Shown: one piece after another, positions 1 through 8,503 of the stretch
How the letters are laid out: each line of letters begins with the position of its first letter
Position numbering within the stretch: position 1 is the stretch's first letter
DNA from: Streptomyces triticagri
GTDB taxonomy: Bacteria > Actinomycetota > Actinomycetes > Streptomycetales > Streptomycetaceae
Length of the DNA: 40,350 nt
Direction: 5' to 3'
Assembly (NCBI RefSeq): GCF_003429565.1
Contig: NZ_QUAK01000011.1
Location: 1 to 40,350 of the forward strand
Notes under the pieces: model-generated
Database searches by the model: none
The model's input: the letters and a program-made list of their open reading frames with translations, nothing else
What the model was told of the DNA's origin: nothing
Made by a program: the position numbers and the translations under genes

Positions 1-21
1 CCCGCCGTACGGGGCCCGGCC

Positions 22-53
22 GGGGCTCGTAGGGGGCTCGTAGGGGGCTCGTA
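22..53. repeat. Three short tandem repeats of about 11 bp
   Basis: A short tandem run of the unit GGGGGCTCGTA occurs three times; the first copy is one G short. It lies about 80 bases before the first gene. No function can be assigned. It may be ordinary slippage in GC-rich intergenic DNA. Confidence 0.7.
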
Positions 54-132
54 CGGGAATGCGCATCCGCCGGACCGCGTTGGATCAGGGCGCAGGAGAC
101 CCCTGCACCCCGACGAGTCCGGAGAGAAAGTC

Positions 133-870
133 ATGCGCGTCGAGATCTGGAGCGACATCGCCTGCCCCTGGTGCTACATAGGCAAGGCCCGCTTCGAGCA
201 GGGCCTCGCGGCCTTCGCCCATCGCGACGGGGTCGAGGTGGTGCACCGCTCCTTCGAGCTCGACCCGACCCACCCCAAGGGCGAGACCGGCCTGGTGCTC
301 GACATGCTCGCGCGGAAATACGGGCGCACCCCCGAAGAGGCCCGCGCCATGGAGGAGCACGTCGCCTCCAACGCCCGAGCGGAGGGCCTCGGCTATCGCA
401 CCGAGGGCCGCGACCACGGCAACACCTTCGACATCCACCGGCTGCTCCACCTCGCCAAGGCCCGCGGCCGCCAGGAGCAGCTCCTCGACCTCGCCTATCG
501 CGCGAACTTCGCCGAGGAGCGTTCCGTCCACGACCCCGAGGTGCTCGTCGCCCTCGCCGTCGAGGCCGGACTCGACGAGGCCGAGGCCCGCTCGGTGCTC
601 GCCGACGAGAGCGCCTACGCCGACGAGGTGCGCGCCGACGAGCGGGAGGCGGCCCAACTCGGCGCCACCGGCGTGCCGTTCTTCGTCCTCGACCGCGCCT
701 ACGGAGTCTCCGGCGGGCAGCCCGCCGAGGTCTTCACCCAGGCGCTCGAGCAGGCCTGGGGCGAGCGGACGCCGCTGCGCACGGTCGGCGCCGCGGACGG
801 CACGGCGCAGGCCTGCGGCCCCGACGGCTGCGAGGTGCCCTCGGCGTCGGACGCCGGCACGGCCCGCTGA
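133..870 (+). CDS. DsbA/FrnE-like thiol-disulfide oxidoreductase
   Basis: The 245-residue protein has a thioredoxin-fold DsbA layout. The N-terminal strand is followed directly by the CPWC redox motif (residues 11-14, MRVEIWSDIACPWCY), then a helical insert. A TGVPFF segment supplies the cis-proline loop (Pro182). There is no signal peptide, so a cytoplasmic enzyme of the FrnE/2-hydroxychromene-2-carboxylate isomerase-like DsbA group is expected rather than a secreted DsbA. The start is fixed by GGAGAG six bases before ATG. The C-terminal tail has two further cysteines (ACGPDGC) that could be a secondary thiol pair. The substrate is unknown. Members are variously annotated as polyketide-related oxidoreductases or disulfide isomerases; a redox role is the safest reading. 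It is probably monocistronic, because 121 bases separate it from the next gene. Confidence 0.92.
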   Translation: MRVEIWSDIACPWCYIGKARFEQGLAAFAHRDGVEVVHRSFELDPTHPKGETGLVLDMLARKYGRTPEEARAMEEHVASNARAEGLGYRTEGRDHGNTFDIHRLLHLAKARGRQEQLLDLAYRANFAEERSVHDPEVLVALAVEAGLDEAEARSVLADESAYADEVRADEREAAQLGATGVPFFVLDRAYGVSGGQPAEVFTQALEQAWGERTPLRTVGAADGTAQACGPDGCEVPSASDAGTAR

Positions 871-991
871 CCGGATCCCGCGCCCGCCGGCCGCAACACC
901 CCAGGTCAAGGCCGATGCATAAGCAGTGCTTGGGTGCACCACGCAGAAATTCGCCATGGACGAGGGGTGGGCCGGGACGCACAGTGGAGGC

Positions 992-2044
992 ATGGAGACT
1001 TTCCTGGAGAGCCGCACCGCCGACGCCTTCGCGCCGCGGTCGACCTATCTCAACACCGCCAGCACCGGCCTGATCCCGAAGGCCGGCGTGCAGGCGATGC
1101 AGGAGGCCGTCGCCGCGGCCGCGGCCGGCGCGCCGACCGACATGTTCGCCGACGTCGAGGCGAGCCGGGCGGCGTTCGCCCGGATCGCCGGGGTGCCCGC
1201 GCGCCGGGTCGCGGCCGGCGCCTCGGTGGCGGTGTACGCGGGTCTGATTGCCGCCTCGCTGCCGGCCGGAGCCGAAGTCGTCCTCGCCGAGGGGGACTTC
1301 AGCTCCCTGGTCACGCCGTTCCACATCCGTGCCGACCTCAAGCTGCGGACCGTTCCGCTGGACGAGCTCGCCCACGCCGTACGCCCCGGCACGGCGCTCG
1401 TCGCCTACAGCGCCGTGCAGTCCGCGGACGGCCGGATCGCCGACGTCACGGCGATCGGCGAGGCGGCCCGTACGCACGGCGCGCGCACCCTCGTCGACGT
1501 CTCACAGTCCGCCGGCTGGCTGCCCCTGGACGCCGGCGCCGCCGACTACACGGTGTCCGTGGGCTTCAAATGGCTGCTGTGCCCGCGCGGCGTCGCCTTC
1601 CTGACCGTGCCCGACGACCTCGGTGCACTCACTCCGGTGTTCGCCGGCTGGGTGGCGGGCGAGCGCCCGTGGGACAGCTGCTACGGACCGGTAGAGGAAC
1701 TGGCCCACTCCGCGCGGCGGTTCGACATCAGCCCCAGCCTGTTCAGCTACGCCGGTGCCCGTCACTCGCTCGACCTGGTCGAACGCATCGGTGTGCAGGC
1801 GATCCGTGCCCACGACGTGGCGCTCGCCGACCGGTTCCGCGAGGGACTCGCCGCACTCGGCCGCAGCCCGGTGCCGGCCCCCGGATCCGCGATCGTCTCG
1901 GTGCCCGAACTGGGCCGGCGCCAAGGGGAGTTGAGCGCCGCGGGCATCGAGGTCTCGAACCGCGCGGGCGCCCTGCGGGCCTCGTTCCACCTGTACGACA
2001 CGGAAGCGGACGTGGACCGGCTGCTCGACGCACTGTCCCGCTGA
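992..2044 (+). CDS. Class V PLP-dependent aminotransferase / cysteine desulfurase-like protein
   Basis: The 350-residue fold-type I PLP enzyme belongs to the aminotransferase class V family. It opens with YLNTASTGLIP, has a SAVQSADGRIADV segment in the cofactor domain, LVDVSQSAGWLPLD for the ring-stacking and Asp region, and GFKWLLCPRG with the presumed Schiff-base lysine at Lys193. This resembles the NifS/IscS/kynureninase superfamily. No convincing desulfurase cysteine loop is visible, so the reaction cannot be named. The ATG at 992 is chosen because GTGGAGG abuts it and the conserved domain starts right after. An upstream ATG at 926 would add residues that look random. The gene ends in a hairpin shared with the convergent ectD. 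No operon partner is seen. Confidence 0.85.
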   Translation: METFLESRTADAFAPRSTYLNTASTGLIPKAGVQAMQEAVAAAAAGAPTDMFADVEASRAAFARIAGVPARRVAAGASVAVYAGLIAASLPAGAEVVLAEGDFSSLVTPFHIRADLKLRTVPLDELAHAVRPGTALVAYSAVQSADGRIADVTAIGEAARTHGARTLVDVSQSAGWLPLDAGAADYTVSVGFKWLLCPRGVAFLTVPDDLGALTPVFAGWVAGERPWDSCYGPVEELAHSARRFDISPSLFSYAGARHSLDLVERIGVQAIRAHDVALADRFREGLAALGRSPVPAPGSAIVSVPELGRRQGELSAAGIEVSNRAGALRASFHLYDTEADVDRLLDALSR

Positions 2045-2066
2045 ACGGCCGCGCCCCGGACGACGG

Positions 2067-2100
2067 TTGGCCCGGCTCCCTCGTGGGGAACCGGGCCGAA
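2067..2100. terminator. Hairpin between the aminotransferase gene and ectD
   Basis: GGCCCGG (2069-2075) pairs with CCGGGCC (2091-2097), and a further CTCCC/GGGGA pairing sits inside. TT and AA flank it on the left and right. It lies between two convergent stop codons, so it can serve both strands. Confidence 0.7.
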
Positions 2101-2129
2101 CGCCACATCACAGGCCTACCGCGAAGGCT

Positions 2130-3029
2130 TCACCGCACCGGGGTGAAGTCCGTGGCACCGATGTACTCGGGGCGCCGGATCGGAGCCGCGAACGGCTCCA
2201 CGGCAGTGTTCTCGACGCTGTTGAACACGAAGAAGACATTGCTCCGCGGGAAAGGCGTGATGTTGTCCCCGCTGCCGTGCATGGTGTTGCAGTCGAACAG
2301 CACGGCCGAGCCGGCCTCGCCGACCCACTGGGAGATCCCGTACTTGTCCGAGAGCTTGATCAGCGCCTCGTCGGACGGAATACCGGCGTCCTGCATCTGC
2401 AGGGAACGCTTGTAGTTGTCCTTCGGCGTGGCGCCCTCGCAGCCGAGGAACGTGCGGTGCGACCCCGGCATGAGGAGCAGGCTGCCGTTGTACGCGTAGT
2501 TCCGGGTGAGCGCGATGGACACGGACACGGTGCGCATGTTCGCGAGCCCGTCCTCCGCGTGCCACGTCTCGAAATCGGAGTGCCAGTAGAAGCCGGAGGC
2601 GCCGAATCCGGGCTTCACATTGATCCGGGACTGATGGATGTAGACGTCGGAACCCAGAATCTGCCGGGCCCGGCCTACGACGCGCGGGTCGGCCGCCAGC
2701 TTGGCGAAGACCTCGCTGATCTTGTGCACCTCGAAGAGGGAACGGATTTCCTGCGAGCGGGGCTCCACGATGGAGCGCTCGTCGGCGCGCATCGCGGGGT
2801 CCTGGGTCAGGCGGTCCAGCTCCGCCTGGTAGATGCTCACTTCGTCCTCAGGGACCAGCTCGTCGACCTGGATGAAGCCGTCCCTGTCGAACGCCGACAG
2901 CTCCGCGGCCGCGAACGGCCCCTCGGTACCCGGCTCGGACCACACGACGGGGTCCTGGCGCTCGGTGAGCACCTCGGTGGTGCCTCGGGTCGGGTACAGG
3001 TCGGCGGTGCGCTCGGGTGCGGTGGTCAT
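2130..3029 (-). CDS. ectD: Ectoine hydroxylase (5-hydroxyectoine synthase)
   Basis: This 299-residue non-haem Fe(II)/2-oxoglutarate dioxygenase hydroxylates ectoine to 5-hydroxyectoine. The family signature is unmistakable: FYWHSDFETWHAEDG holds the metal ligands His150 and Asp152, and CNTMHGSGDN supplies the distal ligand His251, completing the 2-His-1-carboxylate triad. The substrate-binding Phe-Trp-His-Ser-Asp block is intact and the length is normal. ATG at 3029 is preferred because GAGGAGAGG precedes it; an in-frame ATG at 3161 would add a low-complexity Arg/Gly tail. It is the last gene of ectABCD. A 178-base gap with a strong hairpin separates it from ectC, so its expression may be lower than, or separate from, that of ectABC. 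Confidence 0.97.
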   Translation of the reverse strand: MTTAPERTADLYPTRGTTEVLTERQDPVVWSEPGTEGPFAAAELSAFDRDGFIQVDELVPEDEVSIYQAELDRLTQDPAMRADERSIVEPRSQEIRSLFEVHKISEVFAKLAADPRVVGRARQILGSDVYIHQSRINVKPGFGASGFYWHSDFETWHAEDGLANMRTVSVSIALTRNYAYNGSLLLMPGSHRTFLGCEGATPKDNYKRSLQMQDAGIPSDEALIKLSDKYGISQWVGEAGSAVLFDCNTMHGSGDNITPFPRSNVFFVFNSVENTAVEPFAAPIRRPEYIGATDFTPVR

Positions 3030-3077
3030 GGTGTTGCCTGCCTCTCCTCTCGTACGGCCCTGTTCGGGATGTACCCC

Positions 3078-3107
3078 GCCCGTCCCCCCTCGTGAGGGAG
3101 GACGGGC
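3078..3107 (-). terminator. Strong hairpin in the ectC-ectD gap (attenuator or internal terminator candidate)
   Basis: An inverted repeat has outer arms GCCCGTCC (3078-3085) and GGACGGGC (3100-3107), one C-A mismatch, then CCCT/AGGG arms around a CGTG loop. It lies between the ectC stop and the ectD start on the coding strand. No U tract follows, which is common for Streptomyces terminators. It could also be an mRNA-processing or stabilising structure. Confidence 0.55.
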
Positions 3108-3207
3108 CGGGAGTCTCAGGTGGGCCCCACGGCCGCGGCGCCCCGCGCGGCTGTGGGCCATGTAGTTGTCCTGCCGGGCAGCTGTCCGCCCGTCGTGCTG
3201 CCGGACG

Positions 3208-3618
3208 TCAGACGGTCTCCGGCTCCGGCTCCGTCAGGAGCGGGTACACGCCGTTCTCGTCGTGGTCCTCACGGCCGGTCACCGGCGGGTTGAAGACACA
3301 GATGCAGTGGAAGTCCTCCTTGATCCGCATGGTGTGCTTCTCGTGCCCGTCGAGCAGGTACATCGTGCCCGGCGTGATCGTGTACTTCTTGCCCGTCTCA
3401 CGGTCGGTGAGCTCGGCCTCGCCCTTGGTGCACACGACCGCCTCGATGTGGTTCGCGTACCACATGTCGGTCTCGGTGCCCGCGTACAGGATGGTCTCGT
3501 GGACCGAGAATCCCACGCGCTCCTTGGCGAGCACGATGCGCTTGCTCTCCCAGGTGCCGGACGCGGACTTCACGTGCCGGTCGGTGCCTTCAATGTCCTT
3601 GAACGAACGGACGATCAC
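3208..3618 (-). CDS. ectC: L-ectoine synthase
   Basis: The 136-residue cupin cyclises N-gamma-acetyl-L-2,4-diaminobutyrate to ectoine. It starts [16 protein letters not shown], as EctC proteins typically do, and carries the cupin core [18 protein letters not shown] and [13 protein letters not shown]. By comparison with characterised EctC enzymes, the iron ligands should be Glu59, Tyr87 and His95, all present. The length is standard. The start is GTG at 3618, with AAGGAA about ten bases upstream. It lies 56 bases downstream of ectB and is presumably co-transcribed with ectA and ectB. The C-terminal tail is rich in acidic residues and proline, which is common in actinobacterial EctC. Confidence 0.97.
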   Translation of the reverse strand: MIVRSFKDIEGTDRHVKSASGTWESKRIVLAKERVGFSVHETILYAGTETDMWYANHIEAVVCTKGEAELTDRETGKKYTITPGTMYLLDGHEKHTMRIKEDFHCICVFNPPVTGREDHDENGVYPLLTEPEPETV

Positions 3619-3674
3619 GGTGAGTTGTTCCTTTTCTCCTACGGTACGCGCGACTTGTCTCTCGTGCGTAGGTG

Positions 3675-4943
3675 TCAGGCGGTCTCTCGTACGGCGCGGG
3701 CGAGCGTGCGCAGACCCTCGTCGAGCTCCTCCGGCGTGATGGTGAGCGCCGGCAGCATCTTGACGACCTCGCTCTCGGGACCCGAGGTCTCGATCAGCAG
3801 GCCGAGCTCGAAGGCGCGCTTCGCGACCTTGCCCGCGCGGTCCTTGTCGTGGAACTCCAGGCCCCAGACCAGGCCACGGCCGCGGTACTCCTTGGTGGCC
3901 TCCGGGTGCTCCGCGCGGATCGCCTTGAGCGCGGCCTCGATCTGCTCGCCGCGGGCCAGGGTCTGCTTCTCCATCTGGCCGTCGGCCCAGTAGGCGTCGA
4001 GCGCGGCGGCCGCGGTCACGAAGGCCGGGTTGTTGCCACGGAACGTGCCGTTGTGCTCACCGGGCTCCCACACGTCGAGCTCCGGCTTGAAGAGGGTCAG
4101 CGCGAACGGCAGGCCGTAACCGCTGATCGACTTCGAGACGGTGACGATGTCCGGGACGATGCCGGCCTCCTCGAAGGAGAAGAAGCCGCCGGTACGGCCG
4201 CAGCCCATCTGGATGTCGTCGACGATCAGGAGCATGTCCCAGCGCTTGCACACGTCGGCGAGCTGACGAAGCCACTCGGCGCGGGCCACGTTGATGCCGC
4301 CCTCGCCCTGCACGGTCTCGACGATCACGGCCGCGGGTTTGTTGAGGCCCGAGCCGGAGTTCTCCAGGAGGCTCTCGAACCAGATGAAGTCCGGGGTCTG
4401 CCCGTCGAGGTAGTTGTCGAACGGCATCGGGGTGCCGTGCACGAGCGGGATGCCGGCGCCGGCCCGCTTGAAGGCGTTGCCGGTCACGGCGAGCGAGCCG
4501 AGCGACATGCCGTGGAAGGCGTTGGTGAAGGACACGATGGACTCGCGGCCCTTGACCTTGCGCGCCAGCTTCAGCGCGGCCTCGACGGCGTTGGTGCCCG
4601 TCGGGCCCGGGAACATGACCTTGTACGGCAGGTCACGCGGGCGCAGGATCGTGTTCTGGAACGACTCGAGGAAGGCGCGTTTCGCGGTCGTCGACATGTC
4701 GAGACCGTGGGTGACACCGTCGCGCTCGATGTAGTCGATCAGTGCGCGCTTGAGGACGGGGTTGTTGTGCCCGTAGTTCAGCGAGCCGGCGCCCGCGAAG
4801 AAGTCGAGGTACTCGTGGCCGTCCTCGTCGTACATGCGGCTGCCCTGCGCCCGGTCGAAGACGGTGGGCCAACCGCGGCAGTAGCTGCGCACCTCCGACT
4901 CCAGGGTCTCGAAGACACTCAGGTCCGGCTGGGTGATGGTCAC
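3675..4943 (-). CDS. ectB: L-2,4-diaminobutyrate transaminase
   Basis: This 422-residue class III PLP aminotransferase converts aspartate-4-semialdehyde and glutamate to L-2,4-diaminobutyrate, the first committed step of ectoine synthesis. Visible motifs are [15 protein letters not shown] near the N terminus, [20 protein letters not shown], the cofactor Asp in [15 protein letters not shown], and the Schiff-base lysine Lys271 in [12 protein letters not shown]. The length matches EctB. The GTG at 4943 is chosen because CCAGGAGGAGATCGCT precedes it. The frame stays open to 5129, but that extension overlaps ectA and lacks conservation. It is the second gene of ectABCD, 85 bases after the ectA stop. 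Confidence 0.97.
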   Translation of the reverse strand: MTITQPDLSVFETLESEVRSYCRGWPTVFDRAQGSRMYDEDGHEYLDFFAGAGSLNYGHNNPVLKRALIDYIERDGVTHGLDMSTTAKRAFLESFQNTILRPRDLPYKVMFPGPTGTNAVEAALKLARKVKGRESIVSFTNAFHGMSLGSLAVTGNAFKRAGAGIPLVHGTPMPFDNYLDGQTPDFIWFESLLENSGSGLNKPAAVIVETVQGEGGINVARAEWLRQLADVCKRWDMLLIVDDIQMGCGRTGGFFSFEEAGIVPDIVTVSKSISGYGLPFALTLFKPELDVWEPGEHNGTFRGNNPAFVTAAAALDAYWADGQMEKQTLARGEQIEAALKAIRAEHPEATKEYRGRGLVWGLEFHDKDRAGKVAKRAFELGLLIETSGPESEVVKMLPALTITPEELDEGLRTLARAVRETA

Positions 4944-5028
4944 AGCGATCTCCTCCTGGGAGATGTTGGCGTGGGGGTCCGGGTCGGTCGGTTCTGGGGG
5001 TTCGGCCGGGCGGCCGGGTCGGCGCGGC

Positions 5029-5607
5029 TCAGAAGGAGAGCGGGCCGATGTGGTACAGCACCTCGGGCTCGTGGCCGCCGTCGGGGAACTGGTCCGCGGC
5101 GAAGAGCACCTCGCGGTCCACGGACGCACCGTGGCGCTCGGCGAAGGAGGTGAACAGGCGCTGGGAAGCCTTGTTGTCCGGGGAGATCGTGGTCTCCAGG
5201 GTGGTCAGCCCGTCGCGGTGCGCGACCCGGGAGGTCAGCTCGTCGAGCATGGCGCCGGCCAGTCCGCGGCCGCGCTGCGACTCGTCCACGGCCACCTGCC
5301 AGATCAGCAGGGTGCGGGGTCGCTCGGGGCGGATGTAGCCGGTGATGAAGCCGACCGGCTCGGCGTCGGCGCCGCCGTCGTCGAGCCGGGCCACCACGCT
5401 GGTGCCGGCGAAGTCACGGCACCACAGGAGATAGCTGTACGAGGAGTTGAGGTCCAGGGTCTTCGAATCGCGCGCGATCCTCCAGCAAGCGGCCCCGTCC
5501 TTCACCTCCGGGCGTTCGAGCCGCAACTTCCTCGAGTTCGCGGGATTATCGCGGTGATCGGGGAAATCGCTTCGGGCACGTGCAAGGTCTGCTTGTGCGG
5601 CGGTCAT
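5029..5607 (-). CDS. ectA: L-2,4-diaminobutyrate N-gamma-acetyltransferase
   Basis: This 192-residue GNAT acetyltransferase uses acetyl-CoA to acetylate diaminobutyrate for EctC. The EctA core is clear: WRIARDSKTLDLNSSYSYL followed by LLWCRDFAGTSVV, then the acetyl-CoA loop VDESQRGRGLAGAML. An N-terminal extension of about 30 residues precedes the core. ATG at 5607 is the only sensible start, yet it lacks a strong Shine-Dalgarno sequence; the best candidate is GGTGGG about 14 bases upstream. It is the first gene of ectABCD. Its leader (5608-5862) is visibly AT-richer than the genes around it and carries a possible GlnR box. Osmotic and salt induction is expected from the known role of ectoines, not shown by sequence. 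Confidence 0.96.
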   Translation of the reverse strand: MTAAQADLARARSDFPDHRDNPANSRKLRLERPEVKDGAACWRIARDSKTLDLNSSYSYLLWCRDFAGTSVVARLDDGGADAEPVGFITGYIRPERPRTLLIWQVAVDESQRGRGLAGAMLDELTSRVAHRDGLTTLETTISPDNKASQRLFTSFAERHGASVDREVLFAADQFPDGGHEPEVLYHIGPLSF

Positions 5608-5772
5608 GCAGATTGAATTTACCCACCGAAAATCGAAATTGCATCGCGGCCAGGGGTTACGCAAACGTCGGCGATATGTTATCGCGCGGGGGTGCGCGAG
5701 CGCGCGGCCAGGCGGCGAAATGTCCCTGTCTGTACGGGAATTACGGGGCGAACCGGTCACGTTGTGGATTCG

Positions 5773-5788
5773 GTCACAAGCTCGTAAC
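5773..5788. promoter_or_regulatory. Candidate GlnR-type box upstream of ectA
   Basis: GTCAC and GTAAC are separated by six bases, matching the gTnAC-n6-GaAAC layout of GlnR boxes with one mismatch. Another GTCAC occurs at 5756-5760. GlnR repression of ect genes has been reported in S. coelicolor (from memory). The site is about 165 bases before the ectA start. The motif is short, so this is only a candidate. The rest of the 5608-5862 gap shows no gene. Confidence 0.35.
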
Positions 5789-5866
5789 TCCCGCGAGATG
5801 CGTCCGAATTACGAGGTTTGATGATCTCGAAAACTCGGTGTTTAGGCCCGGGGAAACGGGGCAGAA

Positions 5867-5907
5867 GAATACGGGAAGCTGCGCGTGAAAGGCGGCTTCC
5901 CGTATTC
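5867..5907 (-). terminator. Perfect 13-bp inverted repeat between the aminotransferase gene and ectA
   Basis: GAATACGGGAAGC (5867-5879) and GCTTCCCGTATTC (5895-5907) are perfect complements around a 15-base loop. It lies 55 bases after the stop of the upstream minus-strand gene and about 260 bases before ectA. It most likely ends that transcript and insulates ectA. A role as an ect operator cannot be excluded. Confidence 0.6.
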
Positions 5908-5962
5908 ATGAAAAGCTAGTCGAGTAGTGGGCCCCGGGCAACTGCCGAGGCCCGAATTCGGC

Positions 5963-7063
5963 CTACTCCCAGGCGCCGGTCACGGCGCTGCGAGCCGCCT
6001 CGAGATCGACTCCGATTCCGCTTTCGCCGAGTGCGGCGCCCAGGGCGGCGAGGCTCGCGTGCACCACGCCGCGGGTCGCGTCGGGCCCGTAGTGGTTCAC
6101 CCGGACCATCTCCTTGGCGAGCGCGCCGCCGCCGGCCACCAGCGGCAGCACCGGATCCGCCGCGAGAGCCCGCGCGACCAGCTCGGCGGCGTCCACCTCG
6201 GCCGGCACCCGCAGCGTGGTCGCCACCGGCGCCGCATCCCGGGCCTCGTGCACATACGGGGCGAGGCCACCGCCCAGCGCCACCGCACCGGCACGGGTCG
6301 CCCGCGCGGCCGTCGCGTGCCGGGCCATCACGGCGTCCGGACCCTCGGACTCGATCCGCTCCACACAGGCCTCGAGCGCCAGCATCTCCAGCTGCGCCGG
6401 AGCGTGCAGGAGCGCCTTCCGGCCGCCGTCGATCCAGCGCTGCTTCCAGTCGAGCAGCGAGAGGTACGAGCGGCGCGGCGCCTGCGGGTTCGCCTCGATG
6501 CGCTCCCAGGCCCGTTCGCTGACCGACACCGCGGACACACCGGCCGGACCGCCCATCGCCTTCTGCGCACCGATCACACACAGGTCCACGCCCCAGGCGT
6601 CCGGGAGCAGCGGCTCGGCAGCCACCGACGCCACCGCGTCCAGCATGAACAGGGCCCCGTGCGCGCGGACCACCTCGCCGATGGAGGCCACCGGGTTGGT
6701 GTTGCCGGTGGCCGCCTCGGCGTGCACCAGCGAGACGAAGTCGATCTCCGGGTGCTCGGCCAGTGCATTGCCCACCTGTTCCGCGGTCACCGCGGTGTGG
6801 AACGGGACGGCCAGGTCGACGACCTGCGCGCCGCAGTCGCGCAGCCAGTTGCCGAAGGTCTGGCCGTACGGCCCGGTGATCACGTTCAGGGCGGTGCAGC
6901 CCGGCCGGGCCACCGAGCGGATGCAGCCCTCCAGGGGGAGCAGCGCCTCACCCTGGGTGATCAGGACGTCCTGATCGGTGCGCAACAGTCGGGCCACCCG
7001 GTCCTCGATGGAGGCGAAGTGCGCGGCGCTCAGCGGGGGCAGGTCGAGGAAGGGATGGGTCAC
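5963..7063 (-). CDS. Class V PLP aminotransferase (serine/alanine-glyoxylate aminotransferase-like)
   Basis: The 366-residue fold-type I enzyme resembles serine-pyruvate, alanine-glyoxylate and 2-aminoethylphosphonate aminotransferases. It shows LITQGEALLPLEGCIRS and NVITGPYGQTFGNWL near the N terminus, VHAEAATGNTNP in the middle, the cofactor Asp in FMLDAVASVAAE, and the PLP lysine Lys168 in VIGAQKAMGGPAG. The frame is open to 7306, but that region overlaps the divergent amidohydrolase, so the GTG at 7063 (VTHPFLDLPP) is chosen; the conserved fold begins there. The donor/acceptor pair cannot be told from sequence. It shares a 148-base divergent promoter region with the amidohydrolase gene, which hints at linked expression. 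Confidence 0.85.
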   Translation of the reverse strand: MTHPFLDLPPLSAAHFASIEDRVARLLRTDQDVLITQGEALLPLEGCIRSVARPGCTALNVITGPYGQTFGNWLRDCGAQVVDLAVPFHTAVTAEQVGNALAEHPEIDFVSLVHAEAATGNTNPVASIGEVVRAHGALFMLDAVASVAAEPLLPDAWGVDLCVIGAQKAMGGPAGVSAVSVSERAWERIEANPQAPRRSYLSLLDWKQRWIDGGRKALLHAPAQLEMLALEACVERIESEGPDAVMARHATAARATRAGAVALGGGLAPYVHEARDAAPVATTLRVPAEVDAAELVARALAADPVLPLVAGGGALAKEMVRVNHYGPDATRGVVHASLAALGAALGESGIGVDLEAARSAVTGAWE

Positions 7064-7198
7064 GGTGAAGCTCTCTTCTGCGGAGACGTCGTGTCGCGGC
7101 GGGCGGCGGCCGGGGACATCCGGCGGGGTCTGTGGTCCGGCTGCCGCATCGAGCGTATCGAGTGGGTTCAGGGGGCACAGGACGTCCCCGGCGCCCCC

Positions 7199-7204
7199 TA
7201 CGCT
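7199..7204 (+). promoter_or_regulatory. Candidate -10 box for a leaderless amidohydrolase transcript
   Basis: TACGCT fits TANNNT and ends seven bases before the ATG at 7212. Transcription would begin at or next to the start codon. A weak GCAGGG directly abuts the ATG. No convincing -35 box is seen. Confidence 0.4.
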
Positions 7205-7211
7205 GCAGGGC

Positions 7212-8303
7212 ATGAGTGATCGTGCGGTGCTGCATGTGAAGGGGCGGGTGCTCGTGGGGCCCGATGACGTCGCCGACGAGTTGTGGGTGGTCGGCGGGCG
7301 GATCACCTACCAGCGGCCGGCCACCGCCCGTGACGTCCGCACCCTGCAGGGGTGGGTGCTGCCGGGCCTGGTCGACGCCCACTGCCACGTCGGCCTCGAC
7401 GCGCACGGTGCCGTCCCCGCGGACGTGGCGGAGAAGCAGGCGCTCACCGACCGGGACGCCGGGACGCTGCTGCTCAGGGACGCCGGCTCACCCTCCGACA
7501 CCCGGTGGATCGACGACCGCGACGACCTGCCGAGGATCATCAGGGCCGGCCGGCACATCGCCCGCACCCGGCGCTACATCCGCAACTACGCCCACGAGAT
7601 CGAGCCCGAGGACCTCGTCGCGTACGTCGCCCAGGAGGCGCGGCGGGGCGACGGCTGGGTCAAGCTCGTCGGTGACTGGATCGACCGCGGCACCGGCGAC
7701 CTCTCGGCCTGCTGGCCGCGCGGCGCCGTGCAGGCCGCGATCGCCGAGGCGCACCGGCTCGGCGCCCGGGTCACCGCGCACTGCTTCGCCGAGGACTCGC
7801 TCACCGACCTGGTCGAGGCCGGCATCGACTGCATCGAGCACGCCACCGGACTCACCGACGAGACGATCCCGCTGTTCGCCGAGCGCGGGGTGGCCATCGT
7901 CCCCACGCTCGTCAACATCGCGACCTTCCCCGGCCTCGCGGACGGCGGCCAGGAGAAGTACCCGCGCTGGGCCGACCACATGCGCCGGCTGCACGCGCGC
8001 CGCTACGACACCGTGCGCTCCGCCCACGACGCGGGGATCCCCGTCTTCGTCGGCACCGACGCCGGCGGCGCGCTCGCGCACGGCCTCGCGGCGGCGGAGG
8101 TCGTCGAGCTGACCCGGGCCGGCATCCCGCCCCTGGAGGCGCTCTCCGCGACCACCTGGGCCGCGCGGGAGTGGCTCGGACGCCCAGGGCTCGGCGAGGG
8201 CGCGCCAGCGGACTTCGTGGTCTACGACAGCGATCCGCGCGCCGACGTACGTGCGCTGGCAGCCCCGCGCGGGATCGTGATGAACGGCGCGGTCGTGCGC
8301 TGA
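7212..8303 (+). CDS. Metal-dependent amidohydrolase (imidazolonepropionase-like)
   Basis: The 363-residue protein has the composite fold of the amidohydrolase superfamily. A small N-terminal beta-sandwich (about 1-45) leads to LPGLVDAHCHVGLD with the HxH metal site. Further ligands appear to be the lysine of GWVKLVGDW (possible carbamylated bridge), the histidines of VTAHCFAE and CIEHATGL, and the Asp of FVGTDAGGAL. The chain closes with PADFVVYDSDPRADVRAL, the usual return to the sandwich domain. The layout is that of imidazolonepropionase-like and Xaa-Pro dipeptidase-like hydrolases; the substrate is unknown. ATG at 7212 is chosen because the family N terminus MSDRAVLHVKG starts there. It is divergent from the class V aminotransferase gene. 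Confidence 0.85.
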   Translation: MSDRAVLHVKGRVLVGPDDVADELWVVGGRITYQRPATARDVRTLQGWVLPGLVDAHCHVGLDAHGAVPADVAEKQALTDRDAGTLLLRDAGSPSDTRWIDDRDDLPRIIRAGRHIARTRRYIRNYAHEIEPEDLVAYVAQEARRGDGWVKLVGDWIDRGTGDLSACWPRGAVQAAIAEAHRLGARVTAHCFAEDSLTDLVEAGIDCIEHATGLTDETIPLFAERGVAIVPTLVNIATFPGLADGGQEKYPRWADHMRRLHARRYDTVRSAHDAGIPVFVGTDAGGALAHGLAAAEVVELTRAGIPPLEALSATTWAAREWLGRPGLGEGAPADFVVYDSDPRADVRALAAPRGIVMNGAVVR

Positions 8304-8503
8304 GTGCCCCGCCTCGGCTGAGTGCCCCAGCCTCGACGGTGACTCTCGAACGTCCGGACGGAAACGCCCCGTAGGGGTGAACTCACGCCATGGAGACACC
8401 AGTTCACTCTCCGTACGTGAGGATTCCCGTACCGAAGCCGCGGGCACCGCACGCCGTCCCAGCGTGGCGCCGCCCCGGCCATGTCTCCCGTGGGGGTTCC
8501 ACC

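Noticed and set aside
8390..8503. Using ATG at 8390 as the start of the LAXTG surface protein
   Set aside because: The 38 added residues are Pro/His/Arg-rich and would push the signal peptide far from the N terminus; TTG at 8504 gives a standard leader.
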